NCBI GenBank assembly: GCA_900317685.1
Contig: ONHQ01000013.1
Coordinates: 1-64,000, forward strand
DNA: 64,000 nt
Direction of reading: 5' to 3'
Source: an uncultured Prevotella sp.
GTDB taxonomy: Bacteria; Bacteroidota; Bacteroidia; Bacteroidales; Bacteroidaceae
This document shows positions 52,848 through 60,618 of this stretch, piece by piece. Below the pieces are notes generated by a model. The model searched no databases. It saw only the letters and a program-made list of their open reading frames with translations, and was not told the DNA's origin. The position numbers were made by a program, and so were the translations under genes. The stretch's first letter is position 1, and each line of letters opens with the position of its first letter.

Positions 52848-54095
52848 TTATTGCTTCGACATCCACTCACCGGCTTTGGTGAGGTCAGCGTCGAGTGCTT
52901 GTATAGCCTTCTGAGATACGCCCACCTTTTCGTTGTGGATGTTGTTGACGAAGCCGCCCTTCAGCGTCTTGCATTCATCCAAAGCCGCAATCGAAGCCTT
53001 CAAGTCGCTCTCAAGTTGTGCAAGTCCCTCATAGTTGTGATTCTTCATAAACTGAATGAGCGACTTGCTGGCGTCGCGGCTGTTGTCGTCGGAACGCCCA
53101 CCGTAGAGACTGTTCTCAATAGAGCGGATGTTGTCCTGGAAGTCATAGAACGAGCACTCGCTGTAAGGCGACTCGATATAGTTCTCGTCCTCGCCAGAGT
53201 AAGGATTGCCAATCTTCGTGTTTGCAACCTCGTCGCAGATGTTCTCACATCCAGCGATGATGATGGCGTTCATGGCTGCTTGCCAAGTACGGTAAGTACT
53301 TCCGGCGTTGCCTGCTGCAAGGAAGTTCTGACCATAGGAATAGTCACCGCCGTTGACGGTTGTTGCGTATTCGAGTTCCTCCATGCGGTCCTTGTGTTCC
53401 TTGGGTGCGTTTTCGTTCCACGCCACTTCCATCTGCCAGCACTTGTCGCGCAGGTCAAGGGCGACGACCTTAGCGAAGACCAGTTCCTCTTCACCGGTGA
53501 CGTTGGCATTGATCTTTGTGAAAGCCTCGTCGGTCTCGTTGGCCTTCAGTGCGTCTACAGTGCGGTTGGCACCATTGCGGAAGAGCACAAACTCGATGCC
53601 GTGGAAGCCTAATTGTGTCTCACCGAGCACGGTGACGTCGTTGTCCTCCTCCATTTGCTTGACCTGCTCTTTGTTTTTCAGTGTTGTGGCAAGTTTGCTC
53701 ACGTTGAGTGGCCAGGTGTCGATATGCGGGTCGATGCCGAAGTCTGTAGCGGCGCCGAAGAGGAAGGCCTCACTGCTCTCGTAGTAGGAGCGTGCTTTCT
53801 TGAAGGTCTCACAAGTCTGGTCGATGTCGCTCTGGGTGAGCGTACCGGCGCGGAACTTTGTTAGGTCGTTGTCGAGCTGGGTGTAGAGGGTTGCCGTCTC
53901 CTCGGCGAGATATTTGTAGGTGCTGTTTACAGTGTTGGCGATGTACTGCTCACCGATGGCTTTCATCTCTTTCTGTGCGTTGGTGAGCCCGGCTGTATCG
54001 CCATTGTCGTTGTTGTCGTCACTGCACGATGACAGTCCTGCTGTGGTAAGGAGAGCTGCCGCGAAGAGCAGCGCATACTTGGTAAATTTTCTCAT
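52848..54095 (-). CDS. imelysin-family (peptidase M75-like) lipoprotein
   Basis: The 415-residue protein has a lipobox signal (about 1-24, ending GLSSC). The imelysin family motif is present as GFHGIEFVLF (GxHxxE) near residue 165, and helical bundles surround it. Family members such as IrpA, ICMP and EfeO relatives act in iron uptake at the envelope; despite the peptidase name, protease activity is doubtful. The gene lies between the porin and DHOR genes in one leftward operon (47-nt and about 60-nt gaps). Confidence 0.87.
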   Translation of the reverse strand: MRKFTKYALLFAAALLTTAGLSSCSDDNNDNGDTAGLTNAQKEMKAIGEQYIANTVNSTYKYLAEETATLYTQLDNDLTKFRAGTLTQSDIDQTCETFKKARSYYESSEAFLFGAATDFGIDPHIDTWPLNVSKLATTLKNKEQVKQMEEDNDVTVLGETQLGFHGIEFVLFRNGANRTVDALKANETDEAFTKINANVTGEEELVFAKVVALDLRDKCWQMEVAWNENAPKEHKDRMEELEYATTVNGGDYSYGQNFLAAGNAGSTYRTWQAAMNAIIIAGCENICDEVANTKIGNPYSGEDENYIESPYSECSFYDFQDNIRSIENSLYGGRSDDNSRDASKSLIQFMKNHNYEGLAQLESDLKASIAALDECKTLKGGFVNNIHNEKVGVSQKAIQALDADLTKAGEWMSKQ

Positions 54096-54142
54096 TGTGA
54101 TGTATTTGTTGGTGATGTATTTGTTTTCGATGAAAGGAATGG

Positions 54143-55486
54143 TTAGAGGAAGAAAGCCTCGTAGGCGATACCTATGTTCAGGCTGGGCTCGTTGTTGTAC
54201 TGGCTTTTGAGGAAGCGGTAGGAGTAGTCAGCCTTGATGGCAATTTGCTTGATGGGGTAATAGTTGAAGCCGAAGGTCACGGCCTGCTTCTTTGTATATT
54301 CATAGGAGGGCTCACCTTTGGCCGGAATATAAGAGTTATAGTAGTCGTATCGGCCAAAGAGATAGAACTTTTGCTGGTCGGCGTGCAGTTTCTGAATCTG
54401 TGAGAAGATGTCGTAGCCGGCTTCCACGCCGATGGCTACGGCATTCTTTCCCACATAGCTTTTGTCGTAGGGGGCATTGTTCGACGTGCGGTTGATCTTC
54501 ACTATGCTCAGTGTCTTGGCGTCGCTCAGATAGCCATAGTCGGCCTGGCCACGTACGATCCAGTTATATTTATGAAAGGTAAAGTCGAAAGAACCGAAAT
54601 ACACGCTACCTTTGATGTTGTCGTAGGTCTTCGTGCCTAACTTCTCTCCCTGGGTGTTGTAGTTGTCACCCTCCATGTCGTGGGGGAAAGTATTGTGCAT
54701 CGACTGTCCGTAGTATCCGCTCAGTCCCAGTCGCAGACCGTCTATGGCGTAGTAGTCGAGGCGGGCTGCAAAGCCGTATTTGTTGGCCACTTTGTATTCA
54801 AATGGGCTTCCCGCACCGGCATTGATCCATCCGTCGCGGCTGAACTTGAAGCCGTCGAGTCCGGCAAGCAGCTGAGCCTCGTAGCGGAACTTCCCTGCGC
54901 GTCCCCAGAAGCTCACGCCCGTGTCGTGCCATGTCGAGGGCAGAATGGTGTATTCACCTTGCGGGCGATAGACGGTGAAGAAGTTGAGTGGCTCGTGGTG
55001 GGCGTTGAGTAGTCCCACGGGCACGACGATGTGTCCGGCACGGATGTTGGCCCAGCGCGCGAAACTCTTTTGCAGCCAGAACTGTTCCAGTTCCACCTCA
55101 CCGCCTTTTTCCGTATCGGTTTCCCATTCACCGCTCTCCTCATATTCCTGTTCCACCGACGAGCCGGTGCCGGTGTGCTCAAATTCTATCTCCGAGCCCA
55201 TCGTCCAGCCTTTGCCGAAATCGTAGCCCAGATAGATGACAGCATGGGGAATGTCGAAACGTCCGTGACTTGGGTCATGTCTGTACTGGCTTGCGCGAGA
55301 ATAGCGGTAGACGTTGTCGCTGTAGAAATTGCGGCTGTAGGCAGCCTCGCCGTATCCGCCTACGCTCAGACGGTGACCGCCGGCGTGAGCCATCACCGAG
55401 TCTGCGGCACTGACTTGTGCCTGCATGGGCAGGGCTGCAAAAGCGAGCGCCAAAGACAGCAGGCTTGTTGAGATCTTCTTTTCCAT
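54143..55486 (-). CDS. outer-membrane porin
   Basis: The 447-residue protein has a signal peptide (about 1-24, ending AALPMQAQ). The mature part is a chain of amphipathic beta-strands with aromatic girdles (GSEIEFEHTG, WIVRGQADYGYL, KAVTFGFNYYPIKQIAIKADYSYRF in segments), ending in aromatic FFL. It resembles phosphate-selective porin O/P-type barrels. It is the first gene of the porin-imelysin-DHOR operon. Confidence 0.82.
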   Translation of the reverse strand: MEKKISTSLLSLALAFAALPMQAQVSAADSVMAHAGGHRLSVGGYGEAAYSRNFYSDNVYRYSRASQYRHDPSHGRFDIPHAVIYLGYDFGKGWTMGSEIEFEHTGTGSSVEQEYEESGEWETDTEKGGEVELEQFWLQKSFARWANIRAGHIVVPVGLLNAHHEPLNFFTVYRPQGEYTILPSTWHDTGVSFWGRAGKFRYEAQLLAGLDGFKFSRDGWINAGAGSPFEYKVANKYGFAARLDYYAIDGLRLGLSGYYGQSMHNTFPHDMEGDNYNTQGEKLGTKTYDNIKGSVYFGSFDFTFHKYNWIVRGQADYGYLSDAKTLSIVKINRTSNNAPYDKSYVGKNAVAIGVEAGYDIFSQIQKLHADQQKFYLFGRYDYYNSYIPAKGEPSYEYTKKQAVTFGFNYYPIKQIAIKADYSYRFLKSQYNNEPSLNIGIAYEAFFL

Positions 55487-55525
55487 CGTGTGTTACTGTT
55501 GATATTTACTTCTTTTTTGCGGCTG

Positions 55526-55556
55526 CAAAGTTACGGAGTATAGGGAATGTTGACAA
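55526..55556 (-). promoter_or_regulatory. promoter of the porin-imelysin-DHOR operon
   Basis: TTG, exactly 20 nt, and TAACTTTG on the minus strand, with the -7 element 40 nt before the porin ATG. It diverges from the hemerythrin-LuxR promoter across a 413-nt spacer (55487-55899) that holds no gene. Confidence 0.75.
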
Positions 55557-55839
55557 TACCTAAAATTCGTGAAATCTGTAAATGGCCTTGGTATCCTCAT
55601 TATTGGGGATAAATAAAGCCTGATGTCGCTGTCGATCCTATTGTTTACTGTGAGAGTCATTCTTAATAAGGTGGTAGTTTCGATTTTGTCAGATGTTAAT
55701 AAGTCCTTAATATTTGTGACTTGGTTTTGCGGGGTCGTTCGTTTTGTGATATTTCTCGTTCCAATATTTTTCGCAAAGTTGGTATTCGTCAGATTTCTGG
55801 TTGATGATGACTAAAAGGGGCTTTACTTATTTTTAGGTA

Positions 55840-55870
55840 TTGCGTGACTGAAAGAAAATGTGTAATTTTG
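55840..55870 (+). promoter_or_regulatory. promoter of the hemerythrin-LuxR regulator
   Basis: TTG, 20 nt, TAATTTTG (55863-55870). It lies over an upstream in-frame ATG (55858), which shows that the real start is the ATG at 55900. Confidence 0.7.
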
Positions 55871-55899
55871 CATACAGTGAACAAGAATCAGCTAAGGCA

Positions 55900-56859
55900 A
55901 TGAAAAACGTGAAGATGTATGAGGCGGGCGACAAGATGATCTCGGTCATCCGCGACAACTATAATATCCTGCAGGCGATGAACTCCTTTGGCATCTACCT
56001 CGGCTTCGGCGACAAGACGGTTGATGAGGTGTGCAAGGAGCAGGGAGTGGACACCTTTACCTTCCTGACGGTCATCAACTACACGGTCAACGGCTACGAA
56101 GATAAGCTCGGTGTGGACAGGATCTCCATTCCTACGCTGCTCAAATATCTGCGCGCCAGCCACGATTACTATCTCGATTTCCAGTTGCCGATGATCCGCC
56201 GTGAGCTCATCGACTCGCTTGATGAGAACGACAATCTTGCAAGACTGATTCTGAAACTCTACGATGAATATGCCCACGGCGTGACGGTGCACATGCGCTA
56301 CGAGGAGAAGCATGTGTTCCCTTATGTGCAGAAACTCCTCGACGGCGAGATGTCAGACGGCTATGACATCGACACTTATTCCAAACATCACAGCCAACTC
56401 GACACGAAACTCAGGGAACTCAAAAACATCATCATCAAGTATCTGCCTGCTGACGGACCGCACAACAACAAACTTATGGCCACACTCTACGATATATATA
56501 ATAATGAGGAGTGGCTCCATCTCCACTGCAATGTGGAGAACGACATCTTTATTCCGGTCATCCGCCATCTCGAAAATCGACGAAAGCAACAGAGCGTGGA
56601 GCTCAACGGCATTCCCGGCATGGTGAAACACGAGGGTGAGGACGACCCGTTGAGCCAGCGCGAGCGTGATGTCATCGTGGCACTTGTGCAGGGCATGTCC
56701 AATAAGGAAATTGCCGACCATCTGTGCATCTCCACTAATACGGTCATCACCCACCGCCGCAATATCGCCAAGAAACTGCAGATACACTCTCCTGCCGGAT
56801 TGACCATCTATGCCATCGTCAACAAGTTGGTGAGCATTGACCAGACATTACAAAAGTAG
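55900..56859 (+). CDS. hemerythrin-domain transcriptional regulator with LuxR-type HTH
   Basis: The 319-residue protein starts with an ScdA_N/DUF1858-like region (residues 10-65) that has lost the usual cysteines. A hemerythrin-like four-helix domain follows (80-228) with diiron-type ligands: His88 (ASHDYY), His131 and Glu135/136 (HMRYEE), His164 (KHHSQL), His209 and Glu213 (LHCNVEND). It ends in a LuxR/GerE HTH (250-312; LSQRERDVIVALVQGMSNKEIADHL in segments). The diiron site could sense oxygen, NO or iron. It diverges from the porin-imelysin-DHOR operon, its probable target (inference). Confidence 0.88.
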   Translation: MKNVKMYEAGDKMISVIRDNYNILQAMNSFGIYLGFGDKTVDEVCKEQGVDTFTFLTVINYTVNGYEDKLGVDRISIPTLLKYLRASHDYYLDFQLPMIRRELIDSLDENDNLARLILKLYDEYAHGVTVHMRYEEKHVFPYVQKLLDGEMSDGYDIDTYSKHHSQLDTKLRELKNIIIKYLPADGPHNNKLMATLYDIYNNEEWLHLHCNVENDIFIPVIRHLENRRKQQSVELNGIPGMVKHEGEDDPLSQRERDVIVALVQGMSNKEIADHLCISTNTVITHRRNIAKKLQIHSPAGLTIYAIVNKLVSIDQTLQK

Positions 56860-56873
56860 GAGGTCCTCTTCTC

Positions 56874-57044
56874 CTATTCCCGTCCCCCTGCTAATAATGC
56901 TTCCATGGGCATTGTCAAGACGACATTGTCGGAGTTGAGCTTTTCTTCTACTCGTTGAGATCTCCAGTTAGACTCTTTCCATCCTTTTATGATTTTATCA
57001 GTTCTACTTTCTGTCTTTTCCGTTACGCCCAGCATGGCAAACAT
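56874..57044 (-). pseudogene. possible C-terminal gene remnant
   Basis: A 56-residue minus-strand frame from ATG 57044 reads FAMLGVTEKTESRTDKIIKGWKESNWRSQR and ends MEALLAGGRE (segments). It is charged and protein-like, but has no upstream domain and no promoter, and it may be the tail of a lost regulator-type gene. The identity is not recognised. Confidence 0.3.
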
Positions 57045-57077
57045 TTTGTACTGAAAACAGAATAACCGGCCGCAAAC

Positions 57078-57108
57078 TTGCGAATATTGAAAATAGTTAT
57101 TATCTTTG
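57078..57108 (+). promoter_or_regulatory. promoter of the higBA locus
   Basis: TTG, 20 nt and TATCTTTG, with the -7 element 24 nt before the HigB start. Confidence 0.65.
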
Positions 57109-57131
57109 CAAACAAATGATATACGGACGCT

Positions 57132-57449
57132 ATGATTGTCACTTTTGAAAAGGAATTCCTGCAGAACTTGTATGAGAATGGTAAGGCAACGGATATGAAG
57201 CACTGGTATCAACCCCAAATCGTAAAGATGTACAAGAAGATCGTTGATATGATGAAGAGTGCGAAACACGTCCTGACACTTACCCAAATAGGTTCACTAC
57301 ATTATGAGAAATAGCATGGTGACAAAGAAGACCTTTCATCAGTAAAGGTCAATAACCAGTACCGTATAGAATTTGAGGAGACTAAGCAGAATGGAGAAGA
57401 TATTTCCACTATCTGCAATATAACGGAATTAAGCAGTCATTATAAATAG
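57132..57449 (+). pseudogene. HigB-family toxin gene interrupted by an in-frame TAG
   Basis: The frame runs without shift from ATG 57132 to TAG 57447-57449 except for one TAG at 57312-57314 (codon 61 of 106). Before it the protein reads MIVTFEKEFLQNLYENG ... YQPQIVKMYKKIVD ... SLHYEK; after it HGDKEDLSSVKVNNQYRIEF ... ISTICNITELSSHYK. Both halves match the RelE/ParE-superfamily HigB toxin, with the stop inside the usual NYE..GDK turn. A 60-residue truncated product is presumably inactive, because the catalytic C-terminal part is lost. The antitoxin gene follows 12 nt later and is intact. Confidence 0.8.
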
Positions 57450-57461
57450 GAGGATGTTATT

Positions 57462-57806
57462 ATGATACACATAGACGGAGTTAAAGACAATATGATAGCT
57501 AACAACGTAGATCCTTTTGAGCCAACTCATCCTGGAGAAGTTATCCGGGATGAACTTGAAGACAGAGGAATATCGCAGCGTCAGCTCGCTAAGAAAATGG
57601 GTATGTCCTATTCTGTTCTCAACGACATCATCAACGGCAAACGTGACATAAGCGTTGAATACGCCATGATGCTTGAGGCTGCATTAGGCATTGATGCAGA
57701 CTTCTGGATTAACATGCAGACGCAGTATTCAAAGCAGATGGCAAAACATGACAAAGGGTTCTTGTCAAAACTTGAGAATATCAGGAAAGTTGCCGCAGTA
57801 CTTTGA
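57462..57806 (+). CDS. higA: HigA-family antitoxin, XRE HTH
   Basis: The 114-residue protein has the HigA signature DPFEPTHPGEVIRDELEDRGISQRQLAKKMGMSYSVLNDIINGKRDIS (segments, residues 17-64). The HTH lies at about 38-60 and the MLEAALGIDADFWINMQTQYS helix follows. A strong AGGAGG ribosome-binding site lies 9 nt before the ATG. It would neutralise HigB and repress the locus; here the toxin frame is broken. Confidence 0.9.
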   Translation: MIHIDGVKDNMIANNVDPFEPTHPGEVIRDELEDRGISQRQLAKKMGMSYSVLNDIINGKRDISVEYAMMLEAALGIDADFWINMQTQYSKQMAKHDKGFLSKLENIRKVAAVL

Positions 57807-57942
57807 CGGATGAGACCAATACCAACTTATAAAGGAAGTTACGCATTAAAAGTAAGGGGGTTATCTTTTGTGGGAGAAAGTTGTGGAATCTCGATGTTAT
57901 TTAGTAAAATAGGCTCGTCGCTTTCTTAATGCTTTCTCCATC

Positions 57943-57998
57943 CCTTTTACGGAGGGCGGGGAGAGTCTTCCTTCCCTTTTAGGGAGGACAGGGAGAGT
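57943..57998. repeat. REP-like element, two imperfect copies
   Basis: Two adjacent copies of a pattern CCCTTTTA(C/G)GGAGG ... GGGGAGAGTCT occur (about 57950-57973 and 57974-58000). The cores resemble the CCCTCC-AAAA-GGGAGGG type at 13583 and 60430. Confidence 0.55.
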
Positions 57999-58000
57999 CT

Positions 58001-58038
58001 AAAAAAATACGCTGAAACTCTCAACGAGCTCCAGCGTA
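58001..58038 (-). terminator. terminator of the candidate small RNA
   Basis: On the minus strand TACGCTG pairs with CAGCGTA, with an inner CTC-GTT-GAG stem, followed by a seven-T run. Confidence 0.8.
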
Positions 58039-58193
58039 TAGCCTATGTTTAACTAAAAATCCTTTTCAAATCAAACGTTGACCTCACGGTCTCCGTTATC
58101 ATCCGTTAAACAATCTATCAAATCTACCTTAAACCTAATAACTAAAAACCTAAATCTATTACTACTAACCTAAACAATCTATTAACCTTTTGA
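58003..58193 (-). ncRNA. candidate small RNA of about 190 nt
   Basis: The minus strand has a full promoter (TTG-N20-TACCTTTG, plus 58200-58230) and, about 155 nt further, a strong hairpin with seven T (58001-58038). The transcript between them carries no substantial reading frame; the longest is a 17-codon frame at 58049-58102 (starting MITETVRSTFD). Direct repeats of TAAACAATCTAT (58107-58118 and 58171-58182) and TTAGGTT-like units lie in the 5' half. It lies between higA and a glycosyltransferase gene, both on the plus strand. Confidence 0.5.
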
Positions 58194-58199
58194 CGTGTG

Positions 58200-58230
58200 C
58201 AAAGGTACTATGATTTTCTTATTTCCACAA
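58200..58230 (-). promoter_or_regulatory. promoter of the candidate small RNA
   Basis: TTG, exactly 20 nt, TACCTTTG on the minus strand. No protein-coding gene lies downstream on that strand before the terminator. Confidence 0.7.
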
Positions 58231-58320
58231 CATTTCCTGTGATAATTAAATAGAAAAAAGGCTTTTATTGATGTAAATCAATGGGTGTTTGCGTACACAT
58301 AATAAAATATTGCAGAATCG

Positions 58321-58351
58321 TTGGTTGTTGGGTATTCTTTTCGTAACTTTG
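58321..58351 (+). promoter_or_regulatory. promoter of the GT4-GT2 pair
   Basis: TTG (58321-58323), 20 nt, TAACTTTG (58344-58351), 23 nt before the ATG at 58375. It rules out an alternative TTG start at 58321. Confidence 0.75.
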
Positions 58352-58374
58352 TCTTAGTAAAAAGGAATCATACT

Positions 58375-59649
58375 ATGCGTGTACTCATTGTCAACACCAG
58401 TGAAAAGACCGGAGGTGCCGCCGTGGCCGCCAACCGGCTCATGGAGGCTCTCAACAATAACGGGGTGAAGGCTAAGATGCTTGTGGCCGACAAACAGACC
58501 GACAACATCACGGTGGTGGAGCTGCCCCATCCGGGACATCATCGCTTCCACTTCCTTTGGGAGCGGTGGTGCATCTTCTGGCGTCTTCACTTCAAGCGGG
58601 ACCACCTCTTCGAGATCGACACGGCCTGCTCGGGCACCGACATCACCTCACTGCCCGAATATAAGGAGGCGGACGTGATCCATCTGGCATGGATCAATCA
58701 GGGAATGCTGTCACTCAAGGACATCAACAGAATTCTGGAGGACGGCAAGCCTGTGGTGTGGACCATGCACGACATGTGGCCTGCCACGGCCATCTGTCAC
58801 TATGCTCTGTCGTGCCCTAACTACACGACGCATTGCCAGCAGTGCAGACTCTTGCCCGGTGGCGGCGGTAAGCACGATCTGGCCTATAAGGTGTGGGAGC
58901 GTAAAGCTAAGATTTTGGCCAAGCATGCCATCAAGTTCGTGGCGTGCAGCAAGTGGCTTGCCGGCGAGGCCCGTCGCAGCCGCCTGCTCATGGGCCAGGA
59001 CATCACGGCTATTCCCAATCCCATCGACACACGGCTGTTCCGTCCCGGCGACCAGCGTCAGGCACGGCTGAGCATGCATCTGCCACTCGACAAGAAGCTG
59101 ATTCTCTTCGTTTCGCAACGCGTGACCAACACGATCAAGGGCATGGACTATATGGTCGAGGCTTGCAACAAACTCGCCACAGACCATCCTGAACTGAAAG
59201 AGCAGTGGGGCGTGGTGGTCATGGGAGGACACGCCGACGAGATAGCGGAACGGTTCCAGTTGCCCGTCTACCCCTTGGGCTATGTCAACAACACGCGGGC
59301 CATCGTGCAGGCCTATCAGGCAGCGGACGTCTTCGTGATTCCGTCGCTGAGCGATAACCTGCCCAACACCATCATGGAGGCACTGGCCTGTGGCGTGCCG
59401 TGCGTAGGATTCAACGTGGGAGGCATCCCTGAGATGATCGACCACCAAAAAAACGGCTATGTGGCCAAATACCGCTCAGCCGACGATCTCGCTGCCGGCA
59501 TCTACTGGACACTCCATGAGGCCGACCACCAACAGCTCAGCCGTGAGGCGGTGAACAAGGTGGAGCGCAACTACAGCCAGCAGAACGTCGCAGTGAAATA
59601 TATAGAGGTATACACCAACGCCATTGCGCAAAGAACATTCAGAATATGA
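58375..59649 (+). CDS. GT4-family glycosyltransferase
   Basis: The 424-residue GT-B enzyme begins RVLIVNTSEKTGGAAVAANRL and contains VIHLAWINQGMLSLKDINRIL and VVWTMHDMWPATAICHY. The C-terminal donor-binding region has VFVIPSLSDNLPNTIMEALACGVPCVGFNVGGIPEMI (segments, about 318-355), typical of GT4, where the Glu in IMEA contacts the nucleotide sugar. The gene overlaps the following GT2 gene by ATGA. Substrates unknown. Confidence 0.9.
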   Translation: MRVLIVNTSEKTGGAAVAANRLMEALNNNGVKAKMLVADKQTDNITVVELPHPGHHRFHFLWERWCIFWRLHFKRDHLFEIDTACSGTDITSLPEYKEADVIHLAWINQGMLSLKDINRILEDGKPVVWTMHDMWPATAICHYALSCPNYTTHCQQCRLLPGGGGKHDLAYKVWERKAKILAKHAIKFVACSKWLAGEARRSRLLMGQDITAIPNPIDTRLFRPGDQRQARLSMHLPLDKKLILFVSQRVTNTIKGMDYMVEACNKLATDHPELKEQWGVVVMGGHADEIAERFQLPVYPLGYVNNTRAIVQAYQAADVFVIPSLSDNLPNTIMEALACGVPCVGFNVGGIPEMIDHQKNGYVAKYRSADDLAAGIYWTLHEADHQQLSREAVNKVERNYSQQNVAVKYIEVYTNAIAQRTFRI

Positions 59650-60416
59650 TCAAGTTTACCGTTGTCACCATCACTTACAATGCTGCTTCCGTGCTGCAGC
59701 CCACGCTTGACAGCGTGCTGGCGCAGAGCTACGCCAACGTGGAGCATTGGATCATCGACGGCAAGTCGGCCGACAACACCGTGGCGATGGCTGAAGACTA
59801 CCGGCGGCAGACCGAGCAGCAGGGCAGCAGGCATGTGGTCTGCATACAGAGTGAGCCCGACCGTGGCCTTTACGACGCAATGAACAAGGGGCTGGCACTG
59901 GCTACGGGCGACTATATCGTCTTTCTTAATGCCGGTGACGCTTTCCCGTCGGCCGACACCTTGCAGCACGTAGCGGACTGTGTGAAGCCCGGCGAACCGT
60001 TGCCTGGCGTGCTCTATGGCTTTACCGACATCGTGGACAGCGAGCGCCACTTCGTAGCGCACCGCCGCCTGCAGCCGCCCGCCCATCTGACGTGGCGCTC
60101 GTTTTGCAGGGGTATGCTCGTCTGTCATCAGGCTTTCTATGCCCGTGCCGACTTGGCGAAAAACAATCCCTACGACTTGCGCTACCGTTTCTCGGCCGAC
60201 GTGGACTGGTGCATACGTGTGATGCGTGAGGCTCAGCGCCGCCATCTCAAACTTGTGCGCGTCAACGAGGTGGTGGCAAACTACCTCGACGGGGGCATGA
60301 CAAACAAGAACCACCGTGCCTCGCTCATCGAGCGCTTCCACGTCATGGCCCGACACTACGGCCTCGTCACCACGTTGCTCATGCACCTGTGGTTTGTAAT
60401 CAGAAGACCCTCCTAG
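59646..60416 (+). CDS. GT2-family glycosyltransferase
   Basis: The 256-residue GT-A enzyme begins FTVVTITYNAASVLQPTLDSVLAQSY and has WIIDGKSADNT, SEPDRGLYDAMNKGLALATGDYIVFLNAGD (DxD equivalent NAGD near residue 98) and FSADVDWCIRVM, matching GT2 enzymes similar to colanic-acid WcaE. It is coupled to the GT4 gene by an ATGA overlap. Soluble, with no membrane segment apart from a weakly hydrophobic C-terminus. Confidence 0.9.
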   Translation: MIKFTVVTITYNAASVLQPTLDSVLAQSYANVEHWIIDGKSADNTVAMAEDYRRQTEQQGSRHVVCIQSEPDRGLYDAMNKGLALATGDYIVFLNAGDAFPSADTLQHVADCVKPGEPLPGVLYGFTDIVDSERHFVAHRRLQPPAHLTWRSFCRGMLVCHQAFYARADLAKNNPYDLRYRFSADVDWCIRVMREAQRRHLKLVRVNEVVANYLDGGMTNKNHRASLIERFHVMARHYGLVTTLLMHLWFVIRRPS

Positions 60417-60419
60417 CCA

Positions 60420-60455
60420 AGATCCTCCTAGCCCCCTAAAAGGGGGAAAGCAGCA
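60420..60455. repeat. REP-like element after the GT2 gene
   Basis: CCTCCTAGCCCCCTAAAAGGGGG resembles the CCCCTCCC-AAAA-GGGAGGGG cores elsewhere (segments); CCCCCT pairs with AGGGGG across AAA. Confidence 0.5.
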
Positions 60456-60485
60456 ACCCTGGCAGGGGAAGTGGCAACCTAAACA

Positions 60486-60531
60486 GCAGCGGGCTCCCCC
60501 GAATCCGAAGGAATTCTGGGGAGCCCGCTGC
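60486..60531. terminator. long hairpin between convergent GT2 and M23 genes
   Basis: GCAGCGGGCTCCCC pairs perfectly with GGGGAGCCCGCTGC around an 18-nt loop containing a partial GAATCC/GGAATTC stem. It has no strong T-run; it probably terminates both converging transcripts. Confidence 0.7.
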
Positions 60532-60558
60532 TTGGCTATAAGAGATATGTTTTTATGG

Positions 60559-60612
60559 TTCTATAGTTTCTATAGCATCTATAGTTTCTATAGCTACTAT
60601 AGCTACTATAGA
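60559..60612. repeat. CTATAG microsatellite-like tandem repeats
   Basis: Seven CTATAG hexamers spaced 8-11 nt apart (TTCTATAG, CATCTATAG, CTACTATAG units) end a few bases after the M23 stop codon. Confidence 0.75.
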
Positions 60613-60618
60613 CTATCC

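Noticed and set aside
55858-55899. Upstream ATG for the hemerythrin-LuxR gene
   Set aside because: It lies under the promoter (-7 element 55863-55870), so it cannot be translated from that transcript.
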